From contig QANZ01046144.1 of NCBI GenBank assembly GCA_003254925.1, positions 86,399 to 150,398 on the forward strand: a stretch of 64,000 bases of DNA, given 5' to 3'. Positions 21,791 through 32,370 of the stretch are shown here, one piece after another. The stretch comes from Chamaecrista fasciculata (taxonomy: Eukaryota > Streptophyta > Magnoliopsida > Fabales > Fabaceae). The notes beneath the pieces were generated by a model. It searched no databases. It was given only the letters and a program-made list of their open reading frames with translations, and had not been told where the DNA came from. Position 1 is the first letter of the stretch, and each line of letters opens with the position of its first letter. Made by a program: the position numbers and the translations under genes.

Positions 21791-23950
21791 ATTAAGGGCA
21801 TGTTCTGCCATTTGGGCCTCCTGATTATTGAGCATATTATCACTGATGACTGCATATTCTGAATTTATGGTTGATTTCTTTTTTAAGAATAATTCATCTA
21901 GCTGTTCAACTTCATATTTTGAACTATAACAACTGAAAAAAAAAATATAAATTTAAAGATCAAACTAGAATAAAAAATAATTTTAGGGTGAAAATAAAAC
22001 TGACTATCTGACCTTTTCTTTTTATGCAAATTAAAGTAACGTACGTTTTTCTTTTTCGCGTGGTGACAAGATCGAATATGGAATAAGATTCAATACGTTT
22101 GTTCCCTCCTTCCGTTGTCCACATGCAAGAAAGCCTGATTCTGAATGAATTGAAGCTGCATCCACAAAATCGAAGAATTCTAAAAATGTGGGACCTCTTT
22201 GATTCTACTTTCTAAAACAATCTATCTATTTAATTTCTAAAATATTGTTCTCCTTGATCATTTTTAAATAAAAAAACAAATTAAATTACTACTCTAAAAT
22301 TTAAAAGAATAAGAACAATCTCAACATGTTTTTTTTTTTTTTTGTGGGGGCAAGATCTGAACATGTTTTAATATGTGTTTCTTTGATTATGAAAAATGGC
22401 TTTCTATGGATAGAAAATTGAGATAATAAAGTGATAGAAAAAATTAGAAGAAATGGGTCATTAGTATGTGCCAGTTAACTATAGTAAAATTATGTAAATG
22501 AAATTGTTAAAAATATATATGAATTATCATATGTCATTATTTATTTTATCAAAGTTTTTGTTAAAAAAAAAATACTTTTCAACAAAGCATATATTTATAA
22601 ATATATTTATAAGTTGAGGGAGTAGAATTTTCTCAGGTAAAAAAAAAACAATATAGAATTTTCATTTCTCTCAAAACTCTTTCAGCCATAATTTGTTATC
22701 AGGTTTATTTTTGCCAGGATAAATTTTTATCAGTCAAAAGTGATATGGACGTCAGGCCAAAAGAAAAAGTGATATGGACGTCAGGCAAAATAATAATAAT
22801 TTAATTTTGTTTAACTAATGTAAATTACAACTTTTACCAAAAGAGTGATATGGACCTGCACATGTACGTAGAATGAAGAATATAATGAACACACGTACGA
22901 TAAATTATGAGGATACCACAGGCTTCATCATAGAATCATAGTCTCATAGCCCATATATACGTATGTATGTGATATATATATATATATGTATATACCTTCT
23001 CTTTCACACAGCAGGTATATACTGAAACTAAACTTATCTTGCTTCATGCATGCATGAGCATAAACAAGATATATCTGAGGTTCTACGCCACTGAACTGAT
23101 CGAACCGAATTAAAGATAATTTTTTTGGCAACACAAGTATAAATTAAAGTTTCATAGAAATTGACAGTTCAAAGTTGCAACCTGCACTGAGAGACTTTTC
23201 TTTAATTTAAGCCATACCGAGTGATCTCATAAATTAACTTAAAACGTGTCCTTTTTCTACACCTCTGGGTTCTAGCTTCCTGCCTTCCCAAATTGAGTGG
23301 TCTCATAAAATTATTCTTAATTACTCTAATATTAAATTAAAGCATAATATTAGCATAATATTAATGAACAATAATTTTTTGGTGGGTTCCACGATTATCT
23401 CTATCTGGCTGTGTAACTGTAAACTGTAAAGTTTTAGATAACACTCCTAAATCCTAATTGCTAGTCAATTGTCATACACAATTATATTGGTGAGCCAATA
23501 GTTTCGTGTGAACTCGATGATGCTCAAATTGGATTGAAGAGTAGGGATTTTTTTAGGGCAAGTAGACTTAGGTAAAGTTACTTATATCTTTGTTATAAGG
23601 TTTTTCGATCAATACTTGATACGTGACAAAAATTTTATACATCACCAATTATAGTAGAGAGAAAATAGTAAAAACACATTTTTACATGACCAATCATGAA
23701 AGAAAGAAAATATATATCAAGTTTGTAACTGAAGGAAACTTATAGCAAAAATAGAATGAACTTTACCTAAATTTTTGTTTTTTCTTTTTTAGCAGGTGCA
23801 GGAGAAGAAACTTTCAAAGTAACTAATACTATTTTCTTTGGGCCAAAAGTAACTAATTAAACTTATTAAAGTAAATAAAATATTTAAATTCATTAATATA
23901 TTATGTATTTATAGCTTAACAATTATAAATGTTATATATATATATATAAT
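21791..23950. other. FT-A upstream region with blocks shared with FT-C/D
   Basis: 22020-22215, 22840-23160 and 23375-23470 match 36305-36625, 40265-40680 and 40955-41045 in order and orientation. Shared strings include GATTCTGAATGAATTGAAGC and AATAATTTTTTGGTGGG. There is no gene. These are candidate distal cis-regulatory sequences or simply retained duplicate DNA. Confidence 0.75.
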
Positions 23951-23955
23951 AATAA

Positions 23956-24326
23956 TGGGTAAATTACAAAAAAGTCTTGTGGATTGCTCTATCTACAAGA
24001 CGACTGTAATTCAAAAATTTTAAAGTTGGAGCATATGGTTTACACCATTAATACATTGGGGGTCTTGCATTCAAAAATTAACCGCAGATGATAGGTGAAA
24101 ATTTTATTTTGGTCCCTAATATTTGCACTATATCTAGTTTCGGTCCTCAATTAAAGAATAAAATACAATTTTTCACCACAAGTCCCAATTTTAAATTTTT
24201 TTACGACCAGACCCAAATGTGTTAACGATACAAACCACAAGTCCCAATTTTAAAATTTTTGAACTACAAGATACCACAATATAGATAGACCAAACCACAA
24301 GGGTAATTTTTTTTCAATTTACCCTA
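23956..24326. mobile_element. MITE-like TIR repeat
   Basis: The ends GGGTAAATTACAAAAAA and TTTTTCAATTTACCC are inverted, and the interior consists of mirrored 'ACCACAAG/CTTGTGG' and 'TTTTAAA' blocks. Flanks contain ATAATAAT on both sides. It lies about 290 bp upstream of FT-A. Confidence 0.6.
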
Positions 24327-24379
24327 TAATAATTGATATTTGTTAAAAAAGTTTCCGAACTAATTTATATTTGACTAAT

Positions 24380-24614
24380 TTATACATGAAAATTTGTGCC
24401 CCCACAAACATCTTTCTTTACAACGAATTTAAGGCACAAACATATGTGGAGTCAAACAAACAGAATCTCTTGATTAATTGAAATAAAGTTTCATGTACGT
24501 ACGTATGGAGGTGTATATATACCCCGTAGTGTTCAAGTTTGAGATCAACGAAATTGGTATTTTGTAGTTATTACGAAGAAGAAAATAATCAATAGGTATA
24601 TATATATATCGAGA
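24380..24614 (+). promoter_or_regulatory. FT-A proximal promoter and 5'UTR
   Basis: Aligns with the regions just upstream of FT-B, FT-C and FT-D (TTTGTGCCCCCACAAACATC, CATGTACGTACGT, TTCAAGTTTGAGATCAACG). Compared with those it has GTATGG in place of GTGTGG at about 24503. It also lacks the roughly 18-bp stretch with GGCCATTGGCC between the TATATA run and the GTAGT block. Confidence 0.75.
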
Positions 24615-27600
24615 ATGCCGCCAAGAGAAGGAGTAGATCCTCTTGTAGTTGGACGTGTGATAGGAGATGTATTGGATCCTTTTACGAGGTCAGTATCCAT
24701 GAGAGTCGTCTACAGCAACAATAGAGAAGTCATAAATAGTCGTGAACTAAGACCCTCTCAAATAGTCAATCAACCAAGGGTTGAAGTTGGTGGAAATGAC
24801 TTTCGTACCTTATACACTCTGGTATGATCGAATTCTACTCTTATCGGTTACTCTCATCCAATCTATTATCTCTATATATATTGTATATATGTTTTAATTT
24901 CTCGAGAATTGTTAAAAAAAGTTACAAATTAATAAGGATGCAAACCCTTATTAATTTTCTGTAACGAATATAAATAGAGTAAAATAACCTCCCGGTCCCT
25001 GATTTTTATACTCGCTGACAGATAGGTCCCTGAATTTTACCCATTGTATTAGCCGGTCTCCGAAATTTGTAAACGCCTAACTAATTGATCCCTCTGTCAT
25101 ATTGGGGTTACAAAAATGCTGACGTGGCCATAACGGACGCTGATGTGTCCTGTTATGCGCTGATGTGTCCCGTTATCGCCACGTCAACACCGTTATATTC
25201 CAAAAAAAATAATAAAAAAAAACTGTCACGTCATAAAATAGTGACACATAAGCATTTCCTCATTGCACTTATAGGTCCTGATTTAATTACACTTTAATCC
25301 CAAAAGTTTATGATCTTTATCAAAATAGTCCTTAGAACCTCAAAAGACAAATGAGCATCTATGATTTATCAAAAAATCCATATATTCAACTACAATTTTC
25401 ATTCAAGTACATTCCAATTTAGTCCTTAAAAATATTAAAACCCCAAATCCTAAACCCTAAACCCTAACCCTAACCCCTAAACCTCCTAAAACTTTAAAAA
25501 AAATTTAATCTTCATCTTCCCAAATTATTTTTTTAAAAAAAAAAAATCATCATTTTCATCTTCACCTTCAACGTCTCCAACCCTCAACTTCTTCCCTCTT
25601 CCAAATCAATTTCATCATCTTCATCCCCTTCGTCTGTCAAGATCGACTCTGAAACCACGTCGAAAATCAACCACCACCGCTGCAAAACGAACCGCCGATG
25701 ATCTTTGCTCAAATCGACCAAACGACTCACCTACGCGTTGTGTTTTTCGCCGTCAAGACCTGTACAACATCAGCCGCGAACCACCACTCTCTGCCCACCA
25801 TAGATGAACGCCGGCGTCAAGCACCTCTTGCACTCCTTCTCGTCGAACAAACACACGCACAAACTTGAATCGTCCTTTGTGTCGAACCCCAAGCAAAATC
25901 GTGCCGTTCTTGATCGTGATTCTATGAACTTGAACTCCCAAATAAACAAATCTTAGATCTGCCCGAAAAACTCCGCGAATCGCCGCCCTCCGATGATGAC
26001 CGCCGCTGACGATCTCTGCTCGCGAAAGCCACGTCGATTTCCGTCAAGAATCACGAACCTGTAACTTCGTCTTGTTCGTGAATGCGTATGTGCAGTAGCG
26101 TCGTGAATGGTGATTCAAAATGAAGCTTCTTTATAATTTTGCTAAAATTGGTGGTTGATTTGGAGAGTAATAGTGATGATGATGATGCCGAGCCGAGATA
26201 TTGATTTGATGAAGATGATGAAATTGATTTGGAAGAGGGAAGATGTTGAGGGGATGAAGATGATGAAATTGATTTGGAAGAGGGAAGAAGTTGAAGGTTG
26301 GATTTATGTTAAATTGGGGTATTGAAGATGAAGATTAAAAAGGATTTAAGTTTTAGGGGGGGTTTAGGGATTTAGGTTTTAGGGTTTAGGGGTTTAGGGT
26401 TTAGGGTTTTTAAAATTTTTAAGGACTAAATTGGAATGTTTGAAAGAGTTTTTGGGACATTTTACAATTTTATTTTGAGGATTTGGGACTAAAATGAATG
26501 AAGATGATGAAAAAGAGGGGGAATTGAGAATAATGGAATAAAAATGGGTCAAGGACCTAATTGTTGAACTCAAACTTTTTTTTTAGGGTTTAAGGTTTGG
26601 GGTTTTAGGGTTTGGAGTTTGGGGTTTTAGGGTTTAGGGTTTTAAATATTTTTAAGGACTAAATTGGAATGTATGAAAGAGTTTTGGGACACTTTACAAT
26701 TTTATTTTGAGGATTTGGGACTAAAATGAATGAAGATGATGAAGAAGAGGGGGAATTGAGAATAATAGGATAAAAATGGGTCAGTGACCTATAAGTGCAA
26801 TGAGGAAATACTGATGTGTCACTATTTTATGACGTGAGAACTTTTTTTTCTTTTTTGGAATATAATGGTGCTGACGTGGACATAACGGGACACGTCAGCG
26901 CATAATGGGACACATCAGCGTCCGTTATGGTCACGTCAGCATTTTTGTAATGCCAATATGACGGAGGGACCAATTAGTTAGGCGTTTGCAAATTTTGGGG
27001 ACCGGCTAGTACAATGGGTAAAATTCAGGGACCTATTTGTCAGCAAATGCAAAAATCAAGGACCGGGAGGTTATTTTACTCAATATAAATATTTTGGATC
27101 CCATACTCGAAAAATTTAGTTATTGAAGTTGAAAAGTCTAAAGTTTTATTAAATGTACTGTTATACTTAACAATAACAACCTTCCTACCCTGAACCCTTT
27201 ATATATATATATATATATATGCTAATACCTTTCTAGCTACTTGAATTGGTCCCCCTGTTTTCCAATTTCTTTATTTGTTTTGTTTTATATATGTGTATAT
27301 ATATATATTCGAGGCATCTGATCACGTATCGATCTGTGGTGTGGTGGTAACTATATATATATATATATATATGCAGGTAATGGTGGACCCTGACGCACCT
27401 AGCCCAAGTAACCCAACCTTCAGAGAGTATTTGTATTGGTGAGTCATGCGTGACGCACTCTTAGTTAATTTCTTTGGGATATTAATTAGGATTTTGCTAA
27501 GAAAAACCCCTTACCCTTATCCATTTATGTATGGTGTCACTCTCTCTCTCTTACTTTTTCATTTTTTATTTTATTTGTTTCTAAATTTTAAATCATTTTT

Positions 27601-28447
27601 TGATATTTGTGCCAAAACTGAAGTAAAAAAACGGAGTGCCAGAACTATGGAGGTTTTCTGAACATAACCCTATTAATTAAAGAATTTTGCTATGAAAAAT
27701 GCTTAGCTTTTGCTATGCTACTTTTCATAGCAAAACCCTTAATTAATCTGCATTGTGCATGTGATGTCTTCTCTTTCCCCTTTAAAGTGTGATGGAATAG
27801 GTCTTTATCACGTTCGTGCATGCATAGAAGATGACTACTTTATATATACTGGTATATATATAGCTAAAGTGTGATTTATGCACAGTATATATATATATAT
27901 AATGACGTGGAATATAAAACATAGATACAGAATGTTAAATTTGGTTAACTTTATTATCATTATTATTATTTGAACTTTAGCCATAGAAAAAACTGAAGGT
28001 ATATTATTATCCTAACTTTTTTTCTTTTAATGGATGCCTAATGCCTATAGGTTGGTAACGGACATTCCAGAAACCACAGAAGCAAGATATGGTAATTAGC
28101 GTATACCGTTTCTTTTGGGTTCTCGGTTTGATTAACGTTGGCTAAATTACCATTATCTCCTTCAAGTAAATATATATATATATATAATATAACTGGTAAT
28201 TAACCTTGTACGTATATATACAGGACAAGAGATCGTGTGCTATGAGAGTCCACGACCAACGGTGGGGATTCATCGTATTGTGTTTGTGTTATTTCGTCAA
28301 TTGGGAAGACAAACTGTGTATGCTCCTGGATGGCGCCAAAACTTCAACACTCGAGATTTCTCTGAGCTCTACAATCTTTTACCAGTTGCAACTGTCTACT
28401 TCAATTGCCAACGAGAAAGTGGTACTGGTGGAAGGAGAGCAGCATAA
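24615..28447 (+). CDS. FT: FT-A: FLOWERING LOCUS T-like florigen (PEBP family), complete
   Basis: Four exons with standard borders: 24615-24821, 27377-27438, 28051-28091, 28224-28447 (207, 62, 41 and 224 bp; the last three match the canonical FT exon pattern), giving 177 aa. PEBP motifs are [11 protein letters not shown] (70-80) and GIHR (118-121). FT-class residues are Tyr87 (FT Tyr85) and Gln142 (FT Gln140), and segment B reads [16 protein letters not shown] proteins move from leaf phloem to the shoot apex and bind 14-3-3 and FD to promote flowering. The 14-3-3 contact Arg/Pro/Arg are kept. Oddities: Tyr89 replaces the pocket His (FT His87); exon 3 has PETTEARYG in place of the usual small/Gly residues; one Gly is missing in YNLLPVA; the N-terminus has two extra residues. 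Intron 1 holds a 2.1-kb DNA transposon. It is probably expressed, but activity as an activator is uncertain. Confidence 0.93.
24977..27081. mobile_element. Non-autonomous Mutator-like element in FT-A intron 1, 2.1 kb
   Basis: It is flanked by a perfect 10-bp duplication AATATAAATA (24967-24976, 27082-27091). The ends are inverted copies (GAGTAAAATAACCTCCCGGT and reverse complement), and similarity continues inward for about 350 bp, including the GACGTGGCCATAACGG/GTCCGTTATGGTCACGTC blocks. Long TIRs with 9-11-bp duplications indicate a MULE. The interior (25550-26130) is GC-richer and could be captured host sequence, but I recognise no protein and no transposase. Plant telomere-like CCCTAAA/TTTAGGG runs occur near 25440-25485, 26340-26410 and 26585-26645. 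Confidence 0.85.
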
Positions 28448-28780
28448 CACTAATAATTTAATACATGGGGCATAACTTTCGTACTCCAAATTTTAGAGAC
28501 GAAAAATGAAATTTTGCCTCATGTATTAATAATAATATTAATGATTACATCAAATAAGACACTTCTTGGTTCGCTTACTAGCTAATAAGAATATGTACGA
28601 AGCCTCTTCAATATATGGCTTCATATATTTGGAGCTATGATAAGGCTCTCAACTACTATGCATGTTTTTCTTTGTCTATCTATATCAGTATATTTAAATG
28701 AAATACTTTCGTTTTGTGTCTTATTTGAATAAAGTGAGATCCTCGAATAAAATAGTGTAAATAAAATAGTGTATAAATGA
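28448..28780 (+). other. FT-A 3'UTR and downstream DNA
   Basis: Almost identical to the sequence after FT-D (44843-45150) for about 300 bp; only a few substitutions are seen. Confidence 0.85.
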
Positions 28781-29040
28781 AATACTTTCCTAGTTTCTCT
28801 TGCGTTTTGAAATTTTGTGCCCCCACAAACATCTTTCTCTACAACGAATAATAAGGCACAAGCATGAGGAAACTAATAAGTCAACCAACCAGAATCTCTT
28901 GATAGAGATTAATAATTGAATTTGCATGTACGTACGTGTGGAGGTGTATATATATATGAGGTGGCCATTGGCCCTGTAGTCTTCAAGTTTGAGATCAACG
29001 AAATTAGTAGTAAGAAGAAGAAGAAATTAAGAGAGAGAGA
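28781..29040 (+). promoter_or_regulatory. FT-B proximal promoter and 5'UTR
   Basis: Near-identical to 41980-42201 and 43020-43276. It has TGTGG (28937-28941), resembling the CONSTANS-responsive CORE motif, a TATATATAT run, then an inverted CCAAT (ATTGG 28967-28971). The motif roles are inferred from work on the Arabidopsis FT promoter. Confidence 0.65.
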
Positions 29041-30051
29041 ATGCCAAGAGAAGGAGATCCTCTTGTTGTTGGGCGTGTGATAGGAGATGTATTGGATCCA
29101 TTTACGAGGTCAGTTTCCATGAGAGTTGTTTACAGCAACAACAGAGAAGTCATCAATAGTCGTGAACTAAGACCTTCTCAAATTGTCAATCAACCAAGGG
29201 TTGAAGTTGGTGGAAATGACCTTCGTACTTTTTACACTTTGGTATGGATTCTACAATATATATTTACAGAATTACATTTTAATTAGGATAAATTACACTT
29301 TGTTATTATGTAATTTGGTTATATTTCACTTTGGTATCATGTGGTTTAAAAAATGACATTTTGGTATCCTATATATTCTCCATTAACACTTTGGTTCCTT
29401 TTGAGGTATTTTGTAATTTTAATCATAATAAATTTTACAAAAATTACATATTGACCCCAAAAAAATTTTAAAGTTTTCATTTTAGTCCTTAAATAATATA
29501 TATCCGAGAACCTATTTGTAATTTTTTGAAAAGTATAATTTACCCTTTTAATTATGGGCTGTGCTGGAGCGTTATTTTTTTTCACCGATCTCAAAGTAAA
29601 ATATACCGAAACTAAACGGCTCGAGCACGCACTCGAATTTTCAATAGAGTTTCCACTTTAATTATTATACGGTGTGTTTTCTCGAGAATTACTAAAAAAA
29701 TTACAAAAAATCCAAACCCTTAACTATATATATGACTTAATACATCTGCAACAATTGACTGCAAACACTTACTTAGTTGGTTAGTTAACCTTGCTTTTAT
29801 TTGGTTGATATGTGTAATATCTTGTTTTCTAATTAATGCCTTTCTAGCTAGTTACTTGGTCCCTATTTTCCTATACCTTTATCTGTTTTGTTTTATATGA
29901 ATATGTGTATATACATTACATATATATATTCGAGGCATCTGAAACGTATCGATTTATCTGTGGTGTGGTTGTTACTATAATATATGCAGGTAATGGTGGA
30001 CCCTGACGCACCTAGCCCGAGTGATCCAACCTTGAGAGAGTATTTGCATTG
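29041..30051 (+). pseudogene. FT: FT-B: truncated FT gene, exons 1-2 only
   Basis: Exon 1 (29041-29241, 67 codons) is identical in protein to FT-C and nearly identical to FT-D, and exon 2 (29990-30051) matches FT-D, retaining the pocket His87 (REYLHW). Similarity to FT-D stops just after the exon 2 donor. I find no exon 3 or 4 before 42 kb. A single N at 30241, followed by LTR sequence, lies 190 bp downstream. It is therefore either a truncated gene or a contig misjoin; the encoded 88 residues would lack segment B and Gln140 and could not act as a florigen. Confidence 0.85.
29285..29560. repeat. TIR-repeat fragment in FT-B intron 1
   Basis: Carries the GGATAAATTACACTTTG, TTCACTTTGGTATC and TAGTCCTTA blocks also present in FT-D intron 1 (43523-43780) and in the full palindromic element 35266-35836. 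It was present before the FT-B/FT-D duplication. Confidence 0.6.
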
Positions 30052-30240
30052 GTGAGTCATGACGCACTCAAACCTTTTTTCCCTTTAAAATTGATATATT
30101 ATTCTAGATAGTATATAGATATACCTAGAAAATGTAAAAGTTGAAGAGGGTGTATCCTCTAATATTTGGGCCATGCAAAATATAAAATAATAATTATGTA
30201 AAACTTATATTTTTTTATCTCTTTCTTTATTTTCCTAAAA
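30052..30240. other. Sequence after FT-B exon 2
   Basis: After the shared GTGAGTCATGACGCACTCAA it no longer matches FT-D intron 2. AT-rich, ends at the single N (30241). Confidence 0.6.
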
Positions 30241-30241
30241 N

Positions 30242-30535
30242 GCCACACTCCACTTTTTCTAGACTCCCACTTCCTCCGTCACTGGATATCGTGGGTTTGA
30301 ACGTGGAGAACTCTTTTCGTTCTCCGGTATCCCCCATTATATTGCTCTATAAATACCCCTAAAAGTCATCAGTCTAAGGTTAGCTACTATCTCAACTCTG
30401 AATTCCTTTATACTCACCTAGAATCCTCTCTAACTTGAGCGTCAGAATCTTCTTCGCAGGGCTCCATGTGAAATCTTTGCAGGCTCATTCCACTTTGCTC
30501 CCTGCTCGAGTAGCCCCATTCGTTGAATTAGGTAA
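30242..30535 (+). mobile_element. LTR fragment / solo LTR
   Basis: Contains a TATA box (CTATAAATACC near 30350), then CTCTCTAACTTGAGCGTCAG and CTTCGCAGGG, a layout common to plant Ty3-type LTRs. The 5' border coincides with the N at 30241. No internal region is identified. Confidence 0.55.
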
Positions 30536-31400
30536 GCTTGGTTACTTTTAGTTCATCAGTAGAGATCAAAAGATTTTTGACTATTACGAATCTATAGAGA
30601 CTAATTTTTTTTTTAAAAAAACTAATCTATAGGAACCAAATTAAAATTTGGAGTAAACTATAATAAGAACCAAATAATTAATTTTCCCTATAATAAATAA
30701 AGATATATATATACACATGTTTTTTTAATGTTACAAAATACACATTTTAATTTCTAAGAAATCATAATAATATACTTAATTATTACTCTTTTTTATGAAC
30801 TAAGTAAAGATTATATTACTTTATCTTTTTTTCAATTAAATTATATATTTTAATATTTCAAACATGGAATTATTTGTTTACTATTATAACTTAATTAACG
30901 AGCTGCACTTAATCATTTTCCTATCCATTTTCAATAAAGCATGCCGTTGGTCCATCTCTGTCACCTTCCATATTTCCAAGAAACAAGGGCTTCCATTTTT
31001 TCAAGAAGTAGAGGCAATCCGTCCAAATCCATTTCTCTCTCTTATTCATGTTTTTTGGCCTTTCATTTTTCTAAGAGGCCATCTGAATTCGTCTGTATAT
31101 AGCTCCATATCTCTCTCCACTTTTACTTCTATTTTCATCGTCCTCGTCACCTCTTTTCCGATCCGTTCATTTTCTTTTTCTTTTTTTTGATAACAGATGC
31201 AATTCATTAAACACAGACATAAACGACAATATGTTTACTACGATAACACGTCTTCAAAATAAAATATTCATATATTTAAAAAAAAAACTATTGAAGGCTT
31301 GCTTAGCTCAATTTCTTTCAACTGTTTTTTTTCTTGTGAAAAGAGAATATTAGATTAAAGCAAAAAAATAAAATCGCTAGGTGATTCTTATCCTCGTAGG
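30536..31400. other. Intergenic
   Basis: AT-rich, with short pyrimidine-rich stretches at 31020-31190. No gene recognised. Confidence 0.5.
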
Positions 31401-31404
31401 CATA

Positions 31405-32370
31405 GTGTTAAAAACCGGACCGGACCGGGCGGTCCGACCGGTGCCCAGACCGGTCCGGAGATATTAATATACCAGAATGCAAGCGAACCGGCGAGTAGCC
31501 GATTCAACCCACCGGTTCACTTGCATTTTGTTGTACCATGAACCGGTTTCGACCGGTTCACATTTTTTTAAAAAAAAAAAACCTAAAAAACTAATCAGCC
31601 TACCCTAAAATCGAACCCATTCTGCCTCCTTCCACCTTCATGGCTTCATTCTGAAATCGACCTTCATTCTGCCCACCATGCGCGTTGGCCGCGAGTTCGC
31701 TGCCGCCGCCGGCGTCGTCGACTGCAAGATCTACGTCGATCGGCGGCTGCGTCGCCGACACTTTCACCCAATCTACCAACTGGGCCGAAGTTCTCGATCC
31801 GGCGATTGGTCAGTGGGAGACGGTGGTGAGTCCGGTTGAGATTTGCGAGAAGTGGATTCACGCGAGCGCGGTGGCGAACGGGAAGGTTTACACGATGGCG
31901 GATCGTGGAGGAGTACGATGTGAGGAATAGGGTTTGGGAAAGCGTGGGGAGCGAGCTTGATTTAGGGTGGAGAGGGAGGGCTTGTGTGGTGGATGGAGTG
32001 TTGTATTGTTATGATTATTTGGGGAATATTAAGGGATTTGATGTGAGGAAAGGGGTTTGGAAGGAATTGTGAGGGTTGGAGAAGGGATTGCCGAGGTTCT
32101 TGTGTGGAGCGACTATGGTGGATGTTGGAGGGAGGTTGCTTGTGGTTTGGGAAGAAGGGAATGGGAAAGAAATGTAGTGTGACTTAAATATTTGACACTT
32201 CTTATATGTGATGGACTTATTGTTATGTTTAATTTTTATTTTATATTTAAATTATTGTAAGATATTAATGTGTATTTGATGAATATGTATATTTTTTAAA
32301 AAAAAATTAAGTAAACCGGCTCAACCAGTTGAACCAGTGACCCGAACCCTTCGCCAATTCAATTGCCGGG
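31405..32370. mobile_element. CCGG-rich TIR element carrying a gene fragment
   Basis: The left end AAAAACCGGACCGGACCGGG and the right end (GCCGGGTTTTTT, near 32370) are roughly inverted, with ACCGGTTC motifs near both ends. Between them lies a degenerate kelch gene fragment, so it resembles a gene-capturing (Pack-type) DNA element. I could not fix a target duplication. Confidence 0.5.
31680..32175 (+). pseudogene. F-box/kelch-repeat gene fragment (broken)
   Basis: Using shifting frames, the segment reads as successive kelch blades: [85 protein letters not shown], and after an in-frame TGA at about 32071, GLEKGLPRFLCGATMVDVGG. At least two frameshifts and one stop break it. There are no introns and no F-box in view. 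It is a captured or retroposed fragment, not a working gene. Confidence 0.75.

Noticed and set aside
25440-26645. Interstitial telomere
   Set aside because: TTTAGGG-like runs are short, degenerate and mirrored within a DNA transposon, not a telomeric array.
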